From the NCBI GenBank assembly GCA_004352715.1, contig SCFE01000012.1, positions 629,392 to 693,391 of the forward strand: DNA of 64,000 nt. Reading direction: 5' to 3'. Under the pieces are notes generated by a model. It was not told where the DNA came from. It saw nothing but the letters and a program-made list of their open reading frames with translations, and searched no databases. The DNA comes from Hofstenia miamia (taxonomy: Eukaryota; Xenacoelomorpha; Acoela). Of the stretch, positions 43,958-57,276 are shown one piece after another (the first letter of the stretch is position 1; the number at the start of each line of letters is the position of its first letter). The position numbers and the translations under genes are program-made.

Positions 43958-45098
43958 ATGTCTAATAACAAGCTTTCGTCGCCATATATGATGCCTGGTT
44001 ACGTTCCTCTTGCCATCCGCGAGTTGATTATCCCCAAACATTTGGAAGGAATGAGTCACCGTAATATAGCCCGACTTGTAAAGCGACCTCAAAGTATTGT
44101 CGGGGATCAGACGTTTCACTTCTGAAAACATCATTGCCCCCAAGCCAAAGTCCGGAAGACTAAATAAGGCCTCCAAAACCTCCCAATCAGATTCTTGCCT
44201 CGATATGGAAGTGGGGNTTTATCCGGATTTCTTTAAAGATATTTGGGCTGGATGTTTAAATTCGTCCTGTTGGCCAGCAGTTATGCACCATGTCCATCAT
44301 GTATTTTTCTATAGCACTTTTTCAATATAATAGAAGTGACTGACTTTTAGAGAAACAATAAAATTGTGAAACACTTTATGTATTTTTTATATTATAATCA
44401 ATAAATAAAAATTATTTGAGAGCTTAACTATGATTTATTAAACATTTCAAAGATTTACAACTTCAGTTGTAATATTAATGAATTTTTAAAATTGTCTAAA
44501 GACTATGGACACTCTGTATGTACTAATACATATANAGTATTGTCGGGGATCAGACGTTTCACTTCTGAAAACATCATTGCCCCCAAGCCAAAGTCCGGAA
44601 GACTAAATAAGGCCTCCAAAACCTCCCAATCAGATTCTTGCCTCGATATGGAAGTGGGGCTTTCGCAAGATTGTTAACATCACTGGTACTCTCCGAAGCT
44701 CTCAATATGCTCGAATTCTCGAAAAGGAACTCTTGCCACTCCCTACAAGTGATTCAATATATCAGCAGGATGGTGCTCCATGTCATACCTCAAATGAAAT
44801 GAAAAACTACTTCCACAATCATAGGTTTGCTATCCTTGCTGACTGGCCTTGCCGATCTCCAGACCTTAACATTATCGAAAATATACGGTAGGAGGTCAAA
44901 TATCGATTTGGACAGCATAATCTTCACTCTGAAGACGAGCTGTGGAGTGCAATAAAGAAAGAATTTTATGCAATTCCTACAAGCTTTATTGAAAGACTTT
45001 TTGTTTCAATCCCTGCACCCTACACAATATTAGAAGAGAAAATTTTGTTACTAAGTGCTTATATTGCATCAATTATTAATTTATGTATCATATTTTGA
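43958..45098 (+). pseudogene. Tc1-like transposase, internally deleted
   Basis: It starts with a helix-turn-helix region (RELIIPKHLEGMSHRNIARL). A frameshift follows, then a short linker (APKPKSGRLNKASK), and after a jump KIVNITGTLRSSQYARIL and IYQQDGAPCHTSNEMKNYF. The last is the second catalytic Asp region (QQDGAPCH). WPCRSPDLNIIENI, the third catalytic motif, and a C-terminal EDELWSAIKKEFYAIP segment follow. The first catalytic aspartate block between the DNA-binding domain and the IVNITGTL segment is missing, so the protein is inactive. Confidence 0.75.
44218..44534 (+). repeat. Misplaced copy of 41371-41690 inside the Tc1-like element
   Basis: This block is delimited by single N characters at 44217 and 44535. 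It is nearly identical to the 3' region of the MKRN2OS neighbourhood. The transposon sequence before it (44093-44216) is repeated directly after it (44536-44656). An assembler joining overlapping contigs explains all three facts. Confidence 0.8.
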
Positions 45099-46560
45099 AT
45101 TTACTTTTTTCGGATTTGCTCATTTGTTAAAATTTTTTTCAGGTAGCCGAATACATTTTGACAACACAAATTTTCTAATTTTGATTAAATAATAATAGCC
45201 AATTGTTATTCTACATATTTTATGGTATTAGACATACAAATTTTCCTTTTTCAATCACCCACTTAGTTATAATCTCACGAACACTCTATCCAATGAATGT
45301 TCATTATTTGTTCAAAATAGCAAGGTGGTCGAATACATATTTCCAGTACTGTATTTTAATGATATATCCTAAAAATTACTAGGCACATTTGAAAGTATAT
45401 TGTTATGCGAATACATTTAGAGGTAATCAATAAAAAGAAGTTGCTAACAATTATATATATGAATAATATAAATATAGATATACATATATTTAGAAAAAAG
45501 AGACATCACTGGCCCGTATGTATTCATGCATTGTATATTCGAATACCACTGTATATAATGGATATACTATAATTTGTTCGTTAAAAATGTTTTTTTGTTA
45601 ATGTAGAGTAGGGCTACCTTGTGTGGTTTTGAATAAATAAATGTAAAAATATCACTTAATCAAATTTCAGGCAAATTGGTCGGATATTGGCGAACGAAAA
45701 TGACATTGGCTTTTTGGCAAAATTTGAAAATTACTTGTTGATAAAATTAACTATTATAAAAGTAAAATAAATATGAATCCAGGGTTTTAAGGTGATGCAG
45801 ATCATATCTTCCAAATAATTCTAGGGATAATTTGTTTTCATGTTAACGAAAATTCACCAAAAGCATTGAATTTGTTAACAGAAAATTCTTTAAAAAAATC
45901 AAGAAGAATCAGAGATACACTCACTTGTAGACTGCTTCAGAAATGGATGCAAACCAACTGATAATGTTATAATTTGATTCCGTCGTTCTGCGGTTTCCGT
46001 TTTTCAATATTGCGAATTTAGTAGCTTCCCTGTTTGTTGGAACAACTAGGCCTTAATCCATGATAAAATATGCATCTTTAATTGGAATTTTCTTTTTTCA
46101 TGAGAATTGAACCGTTGTCAAGAATAATATCCAATGATTTTGATTATTCAATCTTGTAATGGCTATTACACCAATAAGTGGAATATTAGTTCCAATCTTT
46201 AAGTGAAGTATTGTAACAGTCTCTCTTAAGCGTTAGATCTCAATGCCTCATCAAATCCTTCTATTCTGCATTTTTCGTTAAGATTCATCTTTTCCAAAAA
46301 GTAATTCATATGATAGTCAAATATATTCGAAAATGGTGAAAATCTTCTGTCTTTTAGCACGAGGAATTAAAAATAAAAATGTGATGGTAATAACATTGAA
46401 ACGTCTTTTAAAGCAATATGTTACCTAACACTTTTAATTATCATGTGTGGTGTCCATCTTAAGCGCTAGAATATTATAGAAATGTATGAATTATAGATGC
46501 TTAAAAGAATATAGTCACAAAAATATCTTCATTAAACTATACATAAACATTTGTACTTAG

Positions 46561-46817
46561 GTGAAAAACTACAAAATGCGGCTGACCAATCACGCTTCTA
46601 CTTAATGAGACGTGCTGTGGAATATTTTAATAGTTTTGATAAAGATTCTAATCATTTTTTGGATGCTAATGAAATAAAGTCTTTGGTAGAGCAGTTAAAC
46701 AACGGCAGCACCGACATTGACAAAGTGATGGCCGCTCTTGACAAAAACAGCGATGGTAGAATTAGCTTCTTCGAGTTTATGAAATGGCTCAATTGGGTTG
46801 ATATGAGCAATTTTTAG
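46561..46817 (+). CDS. Calmodulin-like four-EF-hand protein, exon 2
   Basis: The acceptor GTACTTAG precedes GTGAAAAA, and the phase fits exon 1. The exon encodes residues 76-160 and two further EF-hand loops: DKDSNHFLDANE (102-113, with Asn-His replacing the usual Gly at position 6) and DKNSDGRISFFE (136-147, canonical). It ends with a Trp-rich tail (FMKWLNWVD) and a TAG. Two pairs of loops over 160 residues fit the calmodulin/troponin C size class, though the linker and tail differ from calmodulin itself. It is probably a cytosolic calcium sensor or buffer. The exact orthologue is not identified. Confidence 0.8.
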
Positions 46818-49800
46818 TGAAATTTTTTATTTGTTAAAATTGTGTAAATTTACATAAATTTGAATTCTGTATATTGTGCCACATTAAATAGTTAAACTTC
46901 GTTTTGCTAAATTTATATTTTTTTTAAAACAGTAGATTCTAGCCCTTTTTAGTGTTTAATAACATAGAATTTATACTTCAAATATATTATGTGTTTTCGT
47001 GTGTTTAAAAATTAGCTTGAATGATTATTATTAGTCAATTCCACCATGATTGTGATTTTAATGGATTATTGAAATTATAGCGTTTCTTGAATCTCCTAAT
47101 CATTCACATTCCTAAAAAGTAACTCCAAGTATGGGTTTCGATTCTCTTAAGCGGAAGGCATTTTTACTTTAAGTTTACTGATAACTACCACATATTATAT
47201 GGATTTCGGTACATACAAAACAATATTTGAAGATTAGTTGACTTGCTTAAATCATTTGATTTCTTCATCAATAATTTTTTAGAAATTTCGACAGTTCTTG
47301 AAAAATTTTTTAAACGTCTTTGATTCAAGAACTAATAAAGATATCCAAAATCTCAATGGACTAAGAGATAGAAGAGGGTATCCCTTTTATTTTCTTTCAT
47401 TGAAGCACTGTTCCTGCAGACTTTATGCACGGCACACTTCAATGTGTTATAGAAGTCTATCTTCATTAAAAGAAACATTTGAAGTTTGTTGTTAATGAAA
47501 TGAGTTCTAAACCTTATAATTACCTGATCATTTGTTATGGAGTGAATACATATAATTATTTTTAAAGAATCAGAATTTTTAATGAAAATACATTAATTTT
47601 GCCAAGAATTTCGGGCACATCAATACAGTTTAGTACATATTTTCAATACTACATTTTTCAATGATACAAGGCTGCTTAAGGATAATAACTTCATGAATAA
47701 AACAAGATTTAGAGCTATGTATTTGTATTCACTACAAGAAACAGAAGTTTTTGTCAATTTTGACACAGTAATACTCTAATTTTATCCTTCATTTTGACGC
47801 CGACACATTTAAACTCAGCTTTCCCCTACGTTCTTTGTAATAGGAAATGCTAAATTTAAATTTTGTTTTGTGTAGCACAATTTTGCTGAAATAATTTTAC
47901 TTGATTTTCCAAAAAATGAGAAACAATTTATTTGTATTCTAAGTTTCTTAAAATTTAATGTTTTTAGATAGTTTACGTTACTGAAAAGAGTAGTTTTTTA
48001 TCGTATTAGACATCGAAATTTGGATTAAGCTGAGCTAAATAACCCACGTAATTCCTCCGCTATTTCAGAAACAATTTCCACTTGCTTATTCGATTTCTCA
48101 AAATGATTTTACTTAGTAAATTTTTAATATTTTTTTCAATTAAAAATTAACAATAAATGAATTTACTGCAATTAAGGAAGAGCTAGGAGGTTGTTCATAT
48201 GCTTCCAAACATTTTCAACTTTACAGCTGAGTGAAAAACGAGTGCCTAATATAAAATGTCAATAGGTTACAAGAACTACTCACTTCATTCTGAAAAAATT
48301 CTGAATATTCTTTTGTATTTTTTAAATTAGGAAAACCTGTTTATTTAACAATTAGTGCATCGCATAAAGATTTTAATGTATCATAGAAACTTCTCTTAGC
48401 GTATTGATAGTAAATGATATTGTTTTGTTCTACATTTGGTTTGGATTTCTGATATNTATGGAGTGAATACATATAATTATTTTTAAAGAATCAGAATTTT
48501 TAATGAAAATACATTAATTTTGCCAAGAATTTCGGGCACATCAATACAGTTTAGTACATATTTTCAATACTACATTTTTCAATGATACAAGGCTGCTTAA
48601 GGATAATAACTTCATGAATAAAACAAGATTTAGAGCTATGTATTTGTATTCACTACAAGAAACAGAAGTTTTTGTCAATTTTGACACAGTAATACTCTAA
48701 TTTTATCCTTCATTTTGACGCCGACACATTTAAACTCAGCTTTCCCCTACGTTCTTTGTAATAGGAAATGCTAAATTTAAATTTTGTTTTGTGTAGCACA
48801 ATTTTGCTGAAATAATTTTACTTGATTTTCCAAAAAATGAGAAACAATTTATTTGTATTCTAAGTTTCTTAAAATTTAATGTTTTTAGATAGTTTACGTT
48901 ACTGAAAAGAGTAGTTTTTTATCGTATTAGACATCGAAATTTGGATTAAGCTGAGCTAAATAACCCACGTAATTACTCCGCTCTTTCAGAAACAACTTCC
49001 ACTTGCTTATTCGATTTCTCAAAATGATTTTACTTAGTAAAATTTTAATATTTTTTCAATTAAAAATTAGCAATAAATGAATTTACTGCAATTAAGGAAG
49101 AGCTAGGAGGTTGTTCATATGCTTCCAAACATTTTCAACTTTACAGCTGAGTGAAAAACGAGTGCCTAATATAAAATGTCAATAGGTTACAAGAACTACT
49201 CACTTCATTCTGAAAAAATTCTGAATATTCTTTTGTATTTTTTAAATTAGGAAAACCTGTTTATTTAACAATTAGTGCATCGCATAAAGATTTTAATGTA
49301 TCATAGAAACTTCTCTTAGCGTATTGATAGTAAATGATATTGTTTTGTTCTACATTTGGTTTGGATTTCTGATATTCAAACACTCCTTCAGATTAGTCAG
49401 CGTTATTTATGTCTCAAAAGCGAAACGTAGTAATAAAGGCACGAAAAAATTGAATTTTAACCCAAAAGTACTTTTATTCCTTGAGAATCAGTTAAAAAAT
49501 CTATTTCTTCTAAAGTTTCCTACAAAAAGAAATAAATGTACAAAGTAGACTTCAATGGTATTATAAAAAATAATATCAAGGAAAAACTTAAATGAACTGG
49601 TTTATGGTATCTTAGTTATTAACCAAATAAAATTTGGTTTTAGTCGATGTAACGCATATCAATAACTCTAGTGGTAAGCTAAGAACCATTTTCAGTAAAT
49701 TCGGTAAGAATAAAGAAAATTTTTGCGAAATACATATCATATAGATTAGAGAATAAATGATTTATCTTCAATGGGTAACTTTCATCAAATTTAGCTTTTA

Positions 49801-52800
49801 CTTTAAAGTTTCTTAAATGGAAAGGGAATTAATACTTATGTTGGGCAACAAAGCTTTAAAATTCAATATTTTGAGGATATTCTGAATTTTACCTATCGAG
49901 ATTTTGACGTCATAAGCCAACTTCTAATATTATAATATATTGCTTTGACACAGTTCTATTATGTGTCAGGTTTTGCACAAGTATTTGCTACGACAACACT
50001 AAATAATAATTTTTTTATAAACATAACTCTGAAATAATTTTCCGAAGTTCGATATGTATATAATACAATTGTCCAATAATGGATTTTTAGTGTGGAAATG
50101 CTTAAAACCTGGTACATGACACCAGAGATGGACATAGATCTGGCAGGGCCGAAAAAATAGTCAGAAATTTCAAAATAACGTACTATTACACAGCAATGCA
50201 CGCAAATTAACCTAAATGTAGTTAATGCAATACAATTGTGTTGAAAAACAACATTTGTAATTTAATTTTTTCAATTTCAGTGAATAGATTTTATTATAAT
50301 TTTTTAACATACCGGTACTCAAATTTCACTCAGCAAATCGAAATATTCAAGACAATTTTTGGTGAGAATAATATGATGGGTTTAAAATGGGCAGAATTGG
50401 TATTAATTTAATTGGCAAGACTTGTGCCTAAAGTTTTGGCCCATGCTAATGTCTTGCATGACATGACTTCACAAACTCGAAAAGCAAAATTTTGAATTTT
50501 TTTCAAACTACTAAATTTTTTACGCTTGATTGCCACGATATGACTTTTATTATTTTCAGGCAAAAACTATATTTGGTGGAAGTCCCTCATTTAAATTATT
50601 AAACTTGGAGTTTAAGAGGATAAAAATGTACAATCCGTCTTAATTTATTGTCGTATATATATCAATTAGGTATCTACAAAATTTTTTATTAGCGTTAGTG
50701 ATAAAGTTCTAATGGCATTCATTACTACCAAACATGACATTGACGGTAGATAATTTTAGGATGAATATATTGATATTTATCTAATATAGAGAATTCAAAT
50801 CACATAACAATGACTTCATTTTAGCTTAATAAAAATAAACAAATTTTTGCAGGTAAATTACAATTGACTGCCCTTAAATAGGAAATTATAAAACGTTTTA
50901 ATAATGTTTTCGAAAAAAAGCTCATGTTAGTGTTAAATACAAACAATATGTTCACATAGTATCAAAAAAGCTAGAAGATTAATATTACATAACCTCTGAT
51001 ATTATCATTAAAATTTTTAATCTAATAAAATACTTAATCTAAAAACAACAAATAATAGAAGAACATCCCCTTTTTCGTAACTTTTGCAGCCGGGCCTCTA
51101 TATCGAAATTTGTAAACAAGGCAACATGATCTCTAAATTTGCACATGGGGTTTAGGTTTACATGAATGTAAGATTTCGTTATTATCTAAACAGTAAGTAA
51201 GGGATAATTTCAATGGTTTATAAAAAATCGGATTTTTCACTAAGAAATAATTATTACTCTCATGTGCATCAGAAACAGTATGACTTTTTATCAAAAATTT
51301 TGCAGTTACATTGCAGGCCATTCACCCATACATGTCCTAATATCAAAAGATCTCGAAATTCCTTAATAATGTAGAGAAACTTGGTCAAAGATTTGGGCAA
51401 AATACTTTGAATTTTAGAGGGCACCTGGAAATAAAAGCTAGGAATTTTACTGATTGAGCTAAAATGTAAGGAATCATTATATTTTGGTATCCGAGAGGGT
51501 GTAACTATATAGAATATAGTATTGGAAATGCGGATACTTTATGTTTCTTAGGTAACCCGAATAAGTTAGTTTTTGTAACAATTATGTAAATTCTGGCTGA
51601 TCTTTTCAAGTAAATGTGTAACTCAACTAATTTTTTTATATTTTGAAAATATTTCTTTGATTAGTGTACTCTTATTGATCCACAAGTGTACAAATATGAA
51701 ACATTTCCAATCGTTGAATTTATAATGGAATTTTAGCAAAGTTGTTGATAGTGGTTTAATTACTAAATTTACCTTGCTAAGCTTATGACCGGTAAGTAAT
51801 GACATGCATATGCGTTATATTTCAAAACAGTGGAACATGATTCAAGCGATGTACTTTTTTTTATTTAATTAGAACCATCTCTTTCACACAATATTCTTTG
51901 TAGTTTTTTCGGTGCCAGTTATCAAATCCAGGTCCTCCATTGGTTTTGCTGAGTATATTATATAAAATTAAAAGCTTAGATCTTTTTTACTTATAAATTG
52001 GTCTGTGTTTATTTTTACCTTGAACCCCACAATTAATAAACCTCTGCATTGTTGTGAAAAATATTTTCAATCCCTAAAAAATCGAAATTCTTAAACTTAA
52101 AAATATTTGTGATTTACTTACAAAGTAAATATATATTTTTGATCTGTCAAGTAAGTCTTTAAGAGTGTATATTTTCGCTTTAATTGCACACCCTAAACTT
52201 TTTAAAAAATAGTTGGTTTTTTCTTTTACTCTATGATTGCATTTCTTGAAATTTGATTGCACAATTTTATCTCTATATATAAGAATTTTTCAAGTATATT
52301 TTGACTTCAATTTTTTGAAAGAATAGTGCATTTATGTGCAGCCTCACTGTTCATATGAAATAAATTCACCCATAATTCTGATTCTGAAAAATTTAGTAGT
52401 TGCTTTTTTTAATTAATTTAATTTTGAAGACGATTTTTAAAAGGAACTTTTTCTTGATATTTTTTAATGAAATGAATGGACTCTTAACTTAATGGATGAT
52501 TGACATCAAATGCTTCTTTTTGAACCACTTAATCAGACAAATTAGCTGAAAGTAAACTTCTATATCCATTTTTAATCACTTGAGTAGAATGTTACTTCAC
52601 TTTAATGTCAGAAAAGTAGCTTTCCCAAAATTTCAAAATTCATTGAATTAAAATTGCGTTTATATTGCTAGGCGACCTGTTAAAATTATACATAATTTAA
52701 CTAATTTGTTTGAAAAATGTAATTTTCTTTGAAAGATTACCAGTTGCCATCAAATTTTTTTGACGAAAACGTTCCATTTTGATAATTATTGCAATTTATT

Positions 52801-54867
52801 GGTGTTATTTATCTTCGCTAAATAATTTCGGATTCAAAAGAAATGAGTTTTAAATTTTCATACATTTATTTTAATCTATGCCTTACCAAAAAGCAAAAAA
52901 TATTTTTCAGTACCAAACATTTTTTTCTAGGTAAGGGATAGCGGAAAACATGATTTTGCAAGCAGTTTTATATGAGAACTTCCAGGGCCTTCTACGTATA
53001 TATAGCAGGGCCTAGTACTGCGAAGATTTACTTGTAAAATCAATGCCTAACGAGGTGTTTTTATTTATGCATTTACATTGACTGAGACAGTTACATATTT
53101 TGAATAAATTGGTATCTAAACCATTAATAACTCATAAACACATTACATCCAATTATAATAATAATATATTTTAAAAATTATTTTCCAAGTGAAATGATAA
53201 CAGATGACATCATTAATCAAAGATGTCTAACAATATTTAGCGAATAAAATTTTAAGAAATTCTGTAATGGTTTTAATCGAGCTTGATCTATTCAAAAATA
53301 CTGCTCCATTTTGCTCAAAAACTTTTGTGAGCTATCTACTTTATTAGTACTTATTACTTCTTATAGGTTGCTACTTAACATCAAGTTCACTTAACTATCA
53401 GAGGTGTTGCGTTGAATGCACACCCCAGTTTACCTAAATACTAATTAAAAATATTGGAAAACAAGAAAGCCTACAATTACCGGCAAATCAAATCCTGAAT
53501 ATTTCAAAACAGATGTTTTAATCTTAATTTGAATATCAATCAAAATATTAATGAACAGTTTAAAACCTTTATTATTGTCAATGCCTTAAGAATAACATAT
53601 CATGCATTTCAATTCGCCAAGAATCATATTTCTCTTAGATATCTATATGGAACCAAAAAATGTATTCACTCAAATTTAGGACCGAATGCAATCAAAACAC
53701 CAATCTTATTCAGTTAAGCTAATGCCTTGCTTGATTTTTTTGTGCAGAAAAGTTTTAATAAAATACTTCAAAGAACTTCATAGGAGTTGTGATCGGCTTG
53801 AAAATCAAATAACATATCAGCACTGCAATCATTCCATAACTCTGGTCCTCCTAACTATTTAAAAAATATATTTATTTAAAAAAACTCGAAATAATGTATA
53901 CTGTGTTTCGAATTGAGCAATTTTAATTGTTGGTGCCAATATCTTCAATAATTATTAAGTATTCCTTATTTAAATACGCATTTGTTTCTCTTTGCAAAGT
54001 CAAAGTGAGATTTTATCTGTTACTATACTGTCTTTGTTTATCTTACGGGGGTAAGTTCTGCATGAACATCATAAAAGAACGAAGTTTAACATTATTATTA
54101 TAGCAGATTTATATCCTATTAATTACATTAATGAGGTAAATAAAACTAGAAATTAACAAAGCTTAGTCGAGATGTTGTACTACCAATATCAGGTATTAGG
54201 TTTAGTGTTGAGGTAAAAATATAAAAACATACTACTCAATAAGAATTTTATCAACTCAAAATTCAATCTATACTGTAGCTGATCTCAACACATTCCCATA
54301 AATTTTAGAATTGCCATCCTATACAAGAACGTAATTTGCCTAAAGGTTGATAATTGCCATCTTGAGATAAACTCCATAAGTCCAATTCAGCATGGCCAAC
54401 ACTGTAATCCATAAGTGTACCTTTAAGTTCAAACTTAAGTTGAACACTGGAGCTGTGACTCGACTATTTGGATTTGCTAGATGTTTGGAATACTAAGTAA
54501 AATATGTTTTCTCTGCGGTCGCTCGGCCAGACTCCTGTGATACGAAGAAAACTATTTAGAGATTTCTGCATTCCAGCTCGTGGTGGGTGCTGCAAAAACA
54601 TATCCCAGTGATTTACTTCACAAATTCGTTTGTGATATATATATATATAACTCTGCACTATGGGAATGTCAAATTAGGAGCGAGGTGAGGAAAAATTCTC
54701 TAGTACAGAGAGTGAGTTATAAATCGAGGACTAAAAAACAAACAAACATTTCATTACTAAGATATTAAACACTGTTCGAAGGTATATAGAAAAATAAAGT
54801 TGAAAAATTCTTAATGACTGATTTCTCAAAATATATCTCACATTCTGTACAATTCACTCTACACATT
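46818..54867. other. Eight kilobases of AT-rich spacer
   Basis: Apart from the assembly duplicate at 47.5-49.4 kb I find no convincing exon. A short stretch near 50120-50160 (CAGAGATGGACATAGATCTG) looks like one end of an old hAT element, but no partner was found. Open frames here are short, AT-driven and have no domains. Confidence 0.5.
47535..49375 (+). repeat. Tandem 0.9-kb copies across a single N
   Basis: 47535-48455 and 48457-49375 are almost identical (differences include CCTCCGCTATTTC versus ACTCCGCTCTTTC). The N at 48456 sits exactly at the join. This is probably two alleles and not a genomic duplication. Confidence 0.85.
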
Positions 54868-54992
54868 AGGCTACGGTTAGCCTGCAGTATGCTTAAATTA
54901 TGTAATTATAATTACAATGAAGTCTAACCAATTATTACTGATGCGATTTTGTAATTGTTCTTACTACCAATAACATAGTTTAACCGTAGCCT
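54868..54992. mobile_element. 125-bp MITE with AGGCTACGGTTA termini
   Basis: The left end AGGCTACGGTTAGCC and the right end TAGTTTAACCGTAGCCT are inverted repeats around a 100-bp non-coding body. The ends belong to the same family as those at 10.6-10.8 kb and 61.1 kb. The copy at about 56240-56364 is the assembly duplicate of this one. Confidence 0.7.
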
Positions 54993-55143
54993 TCGTTACA
55001 ATCCCATGCTTTTTATATAACTTGCAGTTTCAATTGTTTATGTGAATAACCACTAGAATACTTAATGTATATTAGCTTAAACACAAACAATTTTGGGCTG
55101 CTGAATCCGGCTACTATTAATGTTTGCATGTGCTAATATACAT

Positions 55144-56068
55144 TAGGGGTGTGCGGATAGTATAATTTACTATTGCTACCCACCGCAGTATGTTTTATCT
55201 TACCCGTACCCGCCCGTACCAGCGATATATGTACACGTAGTAGGCTGACCAAAATATAGAGCAATAGTAAAATTAATCTAATAAATATTTCCATGAAAAT
55301 GTAATAAACAAGAGGGCTTGTTAGTAGTTGTGGGATTTGCTATACTTGCAACTTGTTCAGACTTATTTTGATTTGCTGGAATGTAATGATTGACAACTTG
55401 AAATTCTAGAAAACCCGGATCTATACAATACTTTGTCAACACGACTCAACTCGGGTCCGAAACATAAAAAGTGAACCCAAAACGACCTGACCCGCAAACC
55501 TAAAGGCAAAAATGTAATAATTGTGGCATTTAGGTTTAATTCAAAATTGACGCAAGAATTAAATGTCATCAACAATTTCTGGTCTCAATCTGTGAGTCTC
55601 TTCATGAAAGTTTAGCTGGCTGCTAAGTGGTTTTTTAGAAGCAGTTGAGGATGCTACCTTATTCGATGGTTAAGGGTGGCTGTAATGAACATTATGAAAT
55701 TAATTGCGCCATCAAAGTTTTCTTTAATATTAAAGAAGGCCCTGGCGCCGTGCACCGAATTTAAGTGAATAACGATACCTGAAATTAACAGAAAGTGAAA
55801 TAGGCTTAGTCTGCCCCTAGTGTTCTCTATGTATCTCTTTGCATCATCAATTGCTATGCTCTTAATGCTCTATCCATAGTGGTACTGGTACATATATTTA
55901 TAATGGAAGCGATTTTCTGAAATTTTTGAATAACTATGCAAAATTTATATTATATTAATCAGTGTTGATTGCCTACATGCAGGACTTAGGAATCTATAAA
56001 CATACATGAGACTGATGCGAATTTCCACTCATGAACTGGGCGGGTAAGCCCGGACCCACACAACTCTA
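55144..56068. mobile_element. hAT-type non-autonomous element (925 bp)
   Basis: The left end TAGGGGTGTGCGGATAGT and the reverse complement of the right end, TAGAGTTGTGTGGGTCCG, are imperfect inverted repeats. The flanks ATATACAT (55136-55143) and ATATGTAT (56069-56076) agree at 6 of 8. Internal phrases such as ACCCGTACCCGCCCG and GACCTGACCCGCAAACC are common in old hAT MITEs. No transposase is encoded. Confidence 0.5.
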
Positions 56069-56583
56069 ATATGTATGTTTTTNGTGAGTTGTAAATCGAA
56101 GACTAAAAAACAAACAAACATTTCATTACTAAGATATTAAACACTGTTCGAAGGTATATAGAAAAATAAAGTTGAAAAATTCTTAATGACTGATTTCTCA
56201 AAATATATCTCACATTCTGTACAATTCACTCTACACATTAGGCTACGGTTAGCCTGCAGTATGCTTAAATTATGTAATTATAATTACAATGAAGTCTAAC
56301 CAATTATTACTGATGCGATTTTGTAATTGTTCTTACTACCAATAACATAGTTTAACCGTAGCCTTCGTTACAATCCCATGCTTTTTATATAACTTGCAGT
56401 TTCAATTGTTTATGTGAATAACCACTAGAATACTTAATGTATATTAGCTTAAACACAAACAATTTTGGGCTGCTGAATCCGGCTACTATTAATGTTTGCA
56501 TGTGCTANAACTTATATATTGGTTCAAAACTGTTTTCATGCAAATACTTTAAGTGTATAGATTATTGAAGTTAATTTTCACAA

Positions 56584-57268
56584 CAGAGGGGGAATTGGGT
56601 TCGGGTCAGATCAGGTCGGGTTGAGTTTTTGAAACAAAACGGGTTGATTTCGGGTAGAAAAAACTTTTTTATTAGATTTAGTAAGTGATAATAATAATAA
56701 CATTGCAATTAGTTGTGATCATTGTAATGTGTATCATCTTAAAGACATTTCAACTTGGTGTTAGATTGCTTGCTGAACAATTAGGTTGGATTAAAAAGAA
56801 CTAAATCATAAAAGTGCTTTTATAATGACCAGAAGATAATTGCTAAATCTAAAAGTAAACTAATCAGAAACCCAAATGACTTGAACAAAGAATAAAAACT
56901 AGGGTTTTGGATTTATAGACATTTTATTATATTTCAGTTTGTCATTACTGAATTGTCTTCTGAAATGTAAAGACTTCTATCTTGATTTGTTTTTAAAGAG
57001 TCACCTGGTTGATTTGAACGAGATTTCTCTTTTTGTGGGCTTACTATGACTGAACGACGCTCCTCACTGACAGCTAACACCTTAGATGTCTTAGAAATTC
57101 TAAATTATTTTTCAAAACATTAAAAAAAATTAAATTTTAAATACACATTTAAGAAATTATAATTTTTATCAATTTAATACTTGAGGATTTTTGAAATTCG
57201 GCTTTAAATCTGGTTAAAATGTTCATTTCGGGTTCGGGTTTTACAATTTCAACCAGATTCCACCGCTG
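56584..57268. mobile_element. hAT-type MITE (685 bp) with 8-bp target duplication
   Basis: The left terminus CAGAGGGGGAATT and the reverse complement of the right terminus, CAGCGGTGGAATC, form inverted repeats (10 of 13). The flanks TTTCACAA (56576-56583) and TATCACAA (57269-57276) match at 7 of 8. Both subterminal regions carry GGTTCGGGT motifs in inverted orientation. The body is non-coding. Confidence 0.75.
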
Positions 57269-57276
57269 TATCACAA

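Larger units (their letters stand above)
43667..45351 (+). mobile_element. Tc1-like DNA transposon with TA target sites
   Basis: The termini are inverted repeats: CAGTACTGGAAAAAAAAATT on the left, and on the right the reverse complement CAGTACTGGAAATATGTATT. TA flanks both (43665-43666 and 45352-45353). Subtracting the misplaced segment 44218-44534 and its short duplicated border, the element is about 1.25 kb, close to a full-length Tc1 element, but the transposase is internally deleted. The last internal bases before the right end (GGTGGTCGAATACAT) mirror the left (ATTCGGCCTCCC). Confidence 0.85.
41962..46560 (+). other. 4.6-kb intron of the EF-hand gene
   Basis: The intron holds an assembly-duplicated block, a Tc1-like element (43667-45351) and AT-rich spacer. 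A small palindrome-like patch (GTGTGCGACGATCGAGAGAG followed by GGTCGCACAC near 43326-43358) stands out for its GC content. Without the duplicate and the misplaced segment the true intron is probably about 3.6 kb. Confidence 0.6.
54709..56507 (+). repeat. Two copies of a 0.43-kb segment, the second bounded by single Ns
   Basis: 54709-55134 and 56084-56507 are near-identical, and the second copy is delimited by N at 56083 and 56508. The unique sequence between them is the hAT-type element at 55144. One allele may carry that element and the other not, with the assembler stringing both together. Confidence 0.8.

Noticed and set aside
44097-44330. A fusion of transposase residues to the YPDFFKDIW exon
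   Set aside because: The join is a single N, and both halves occur separately elsewhere in the window, so the fusion is an assembly artefact.
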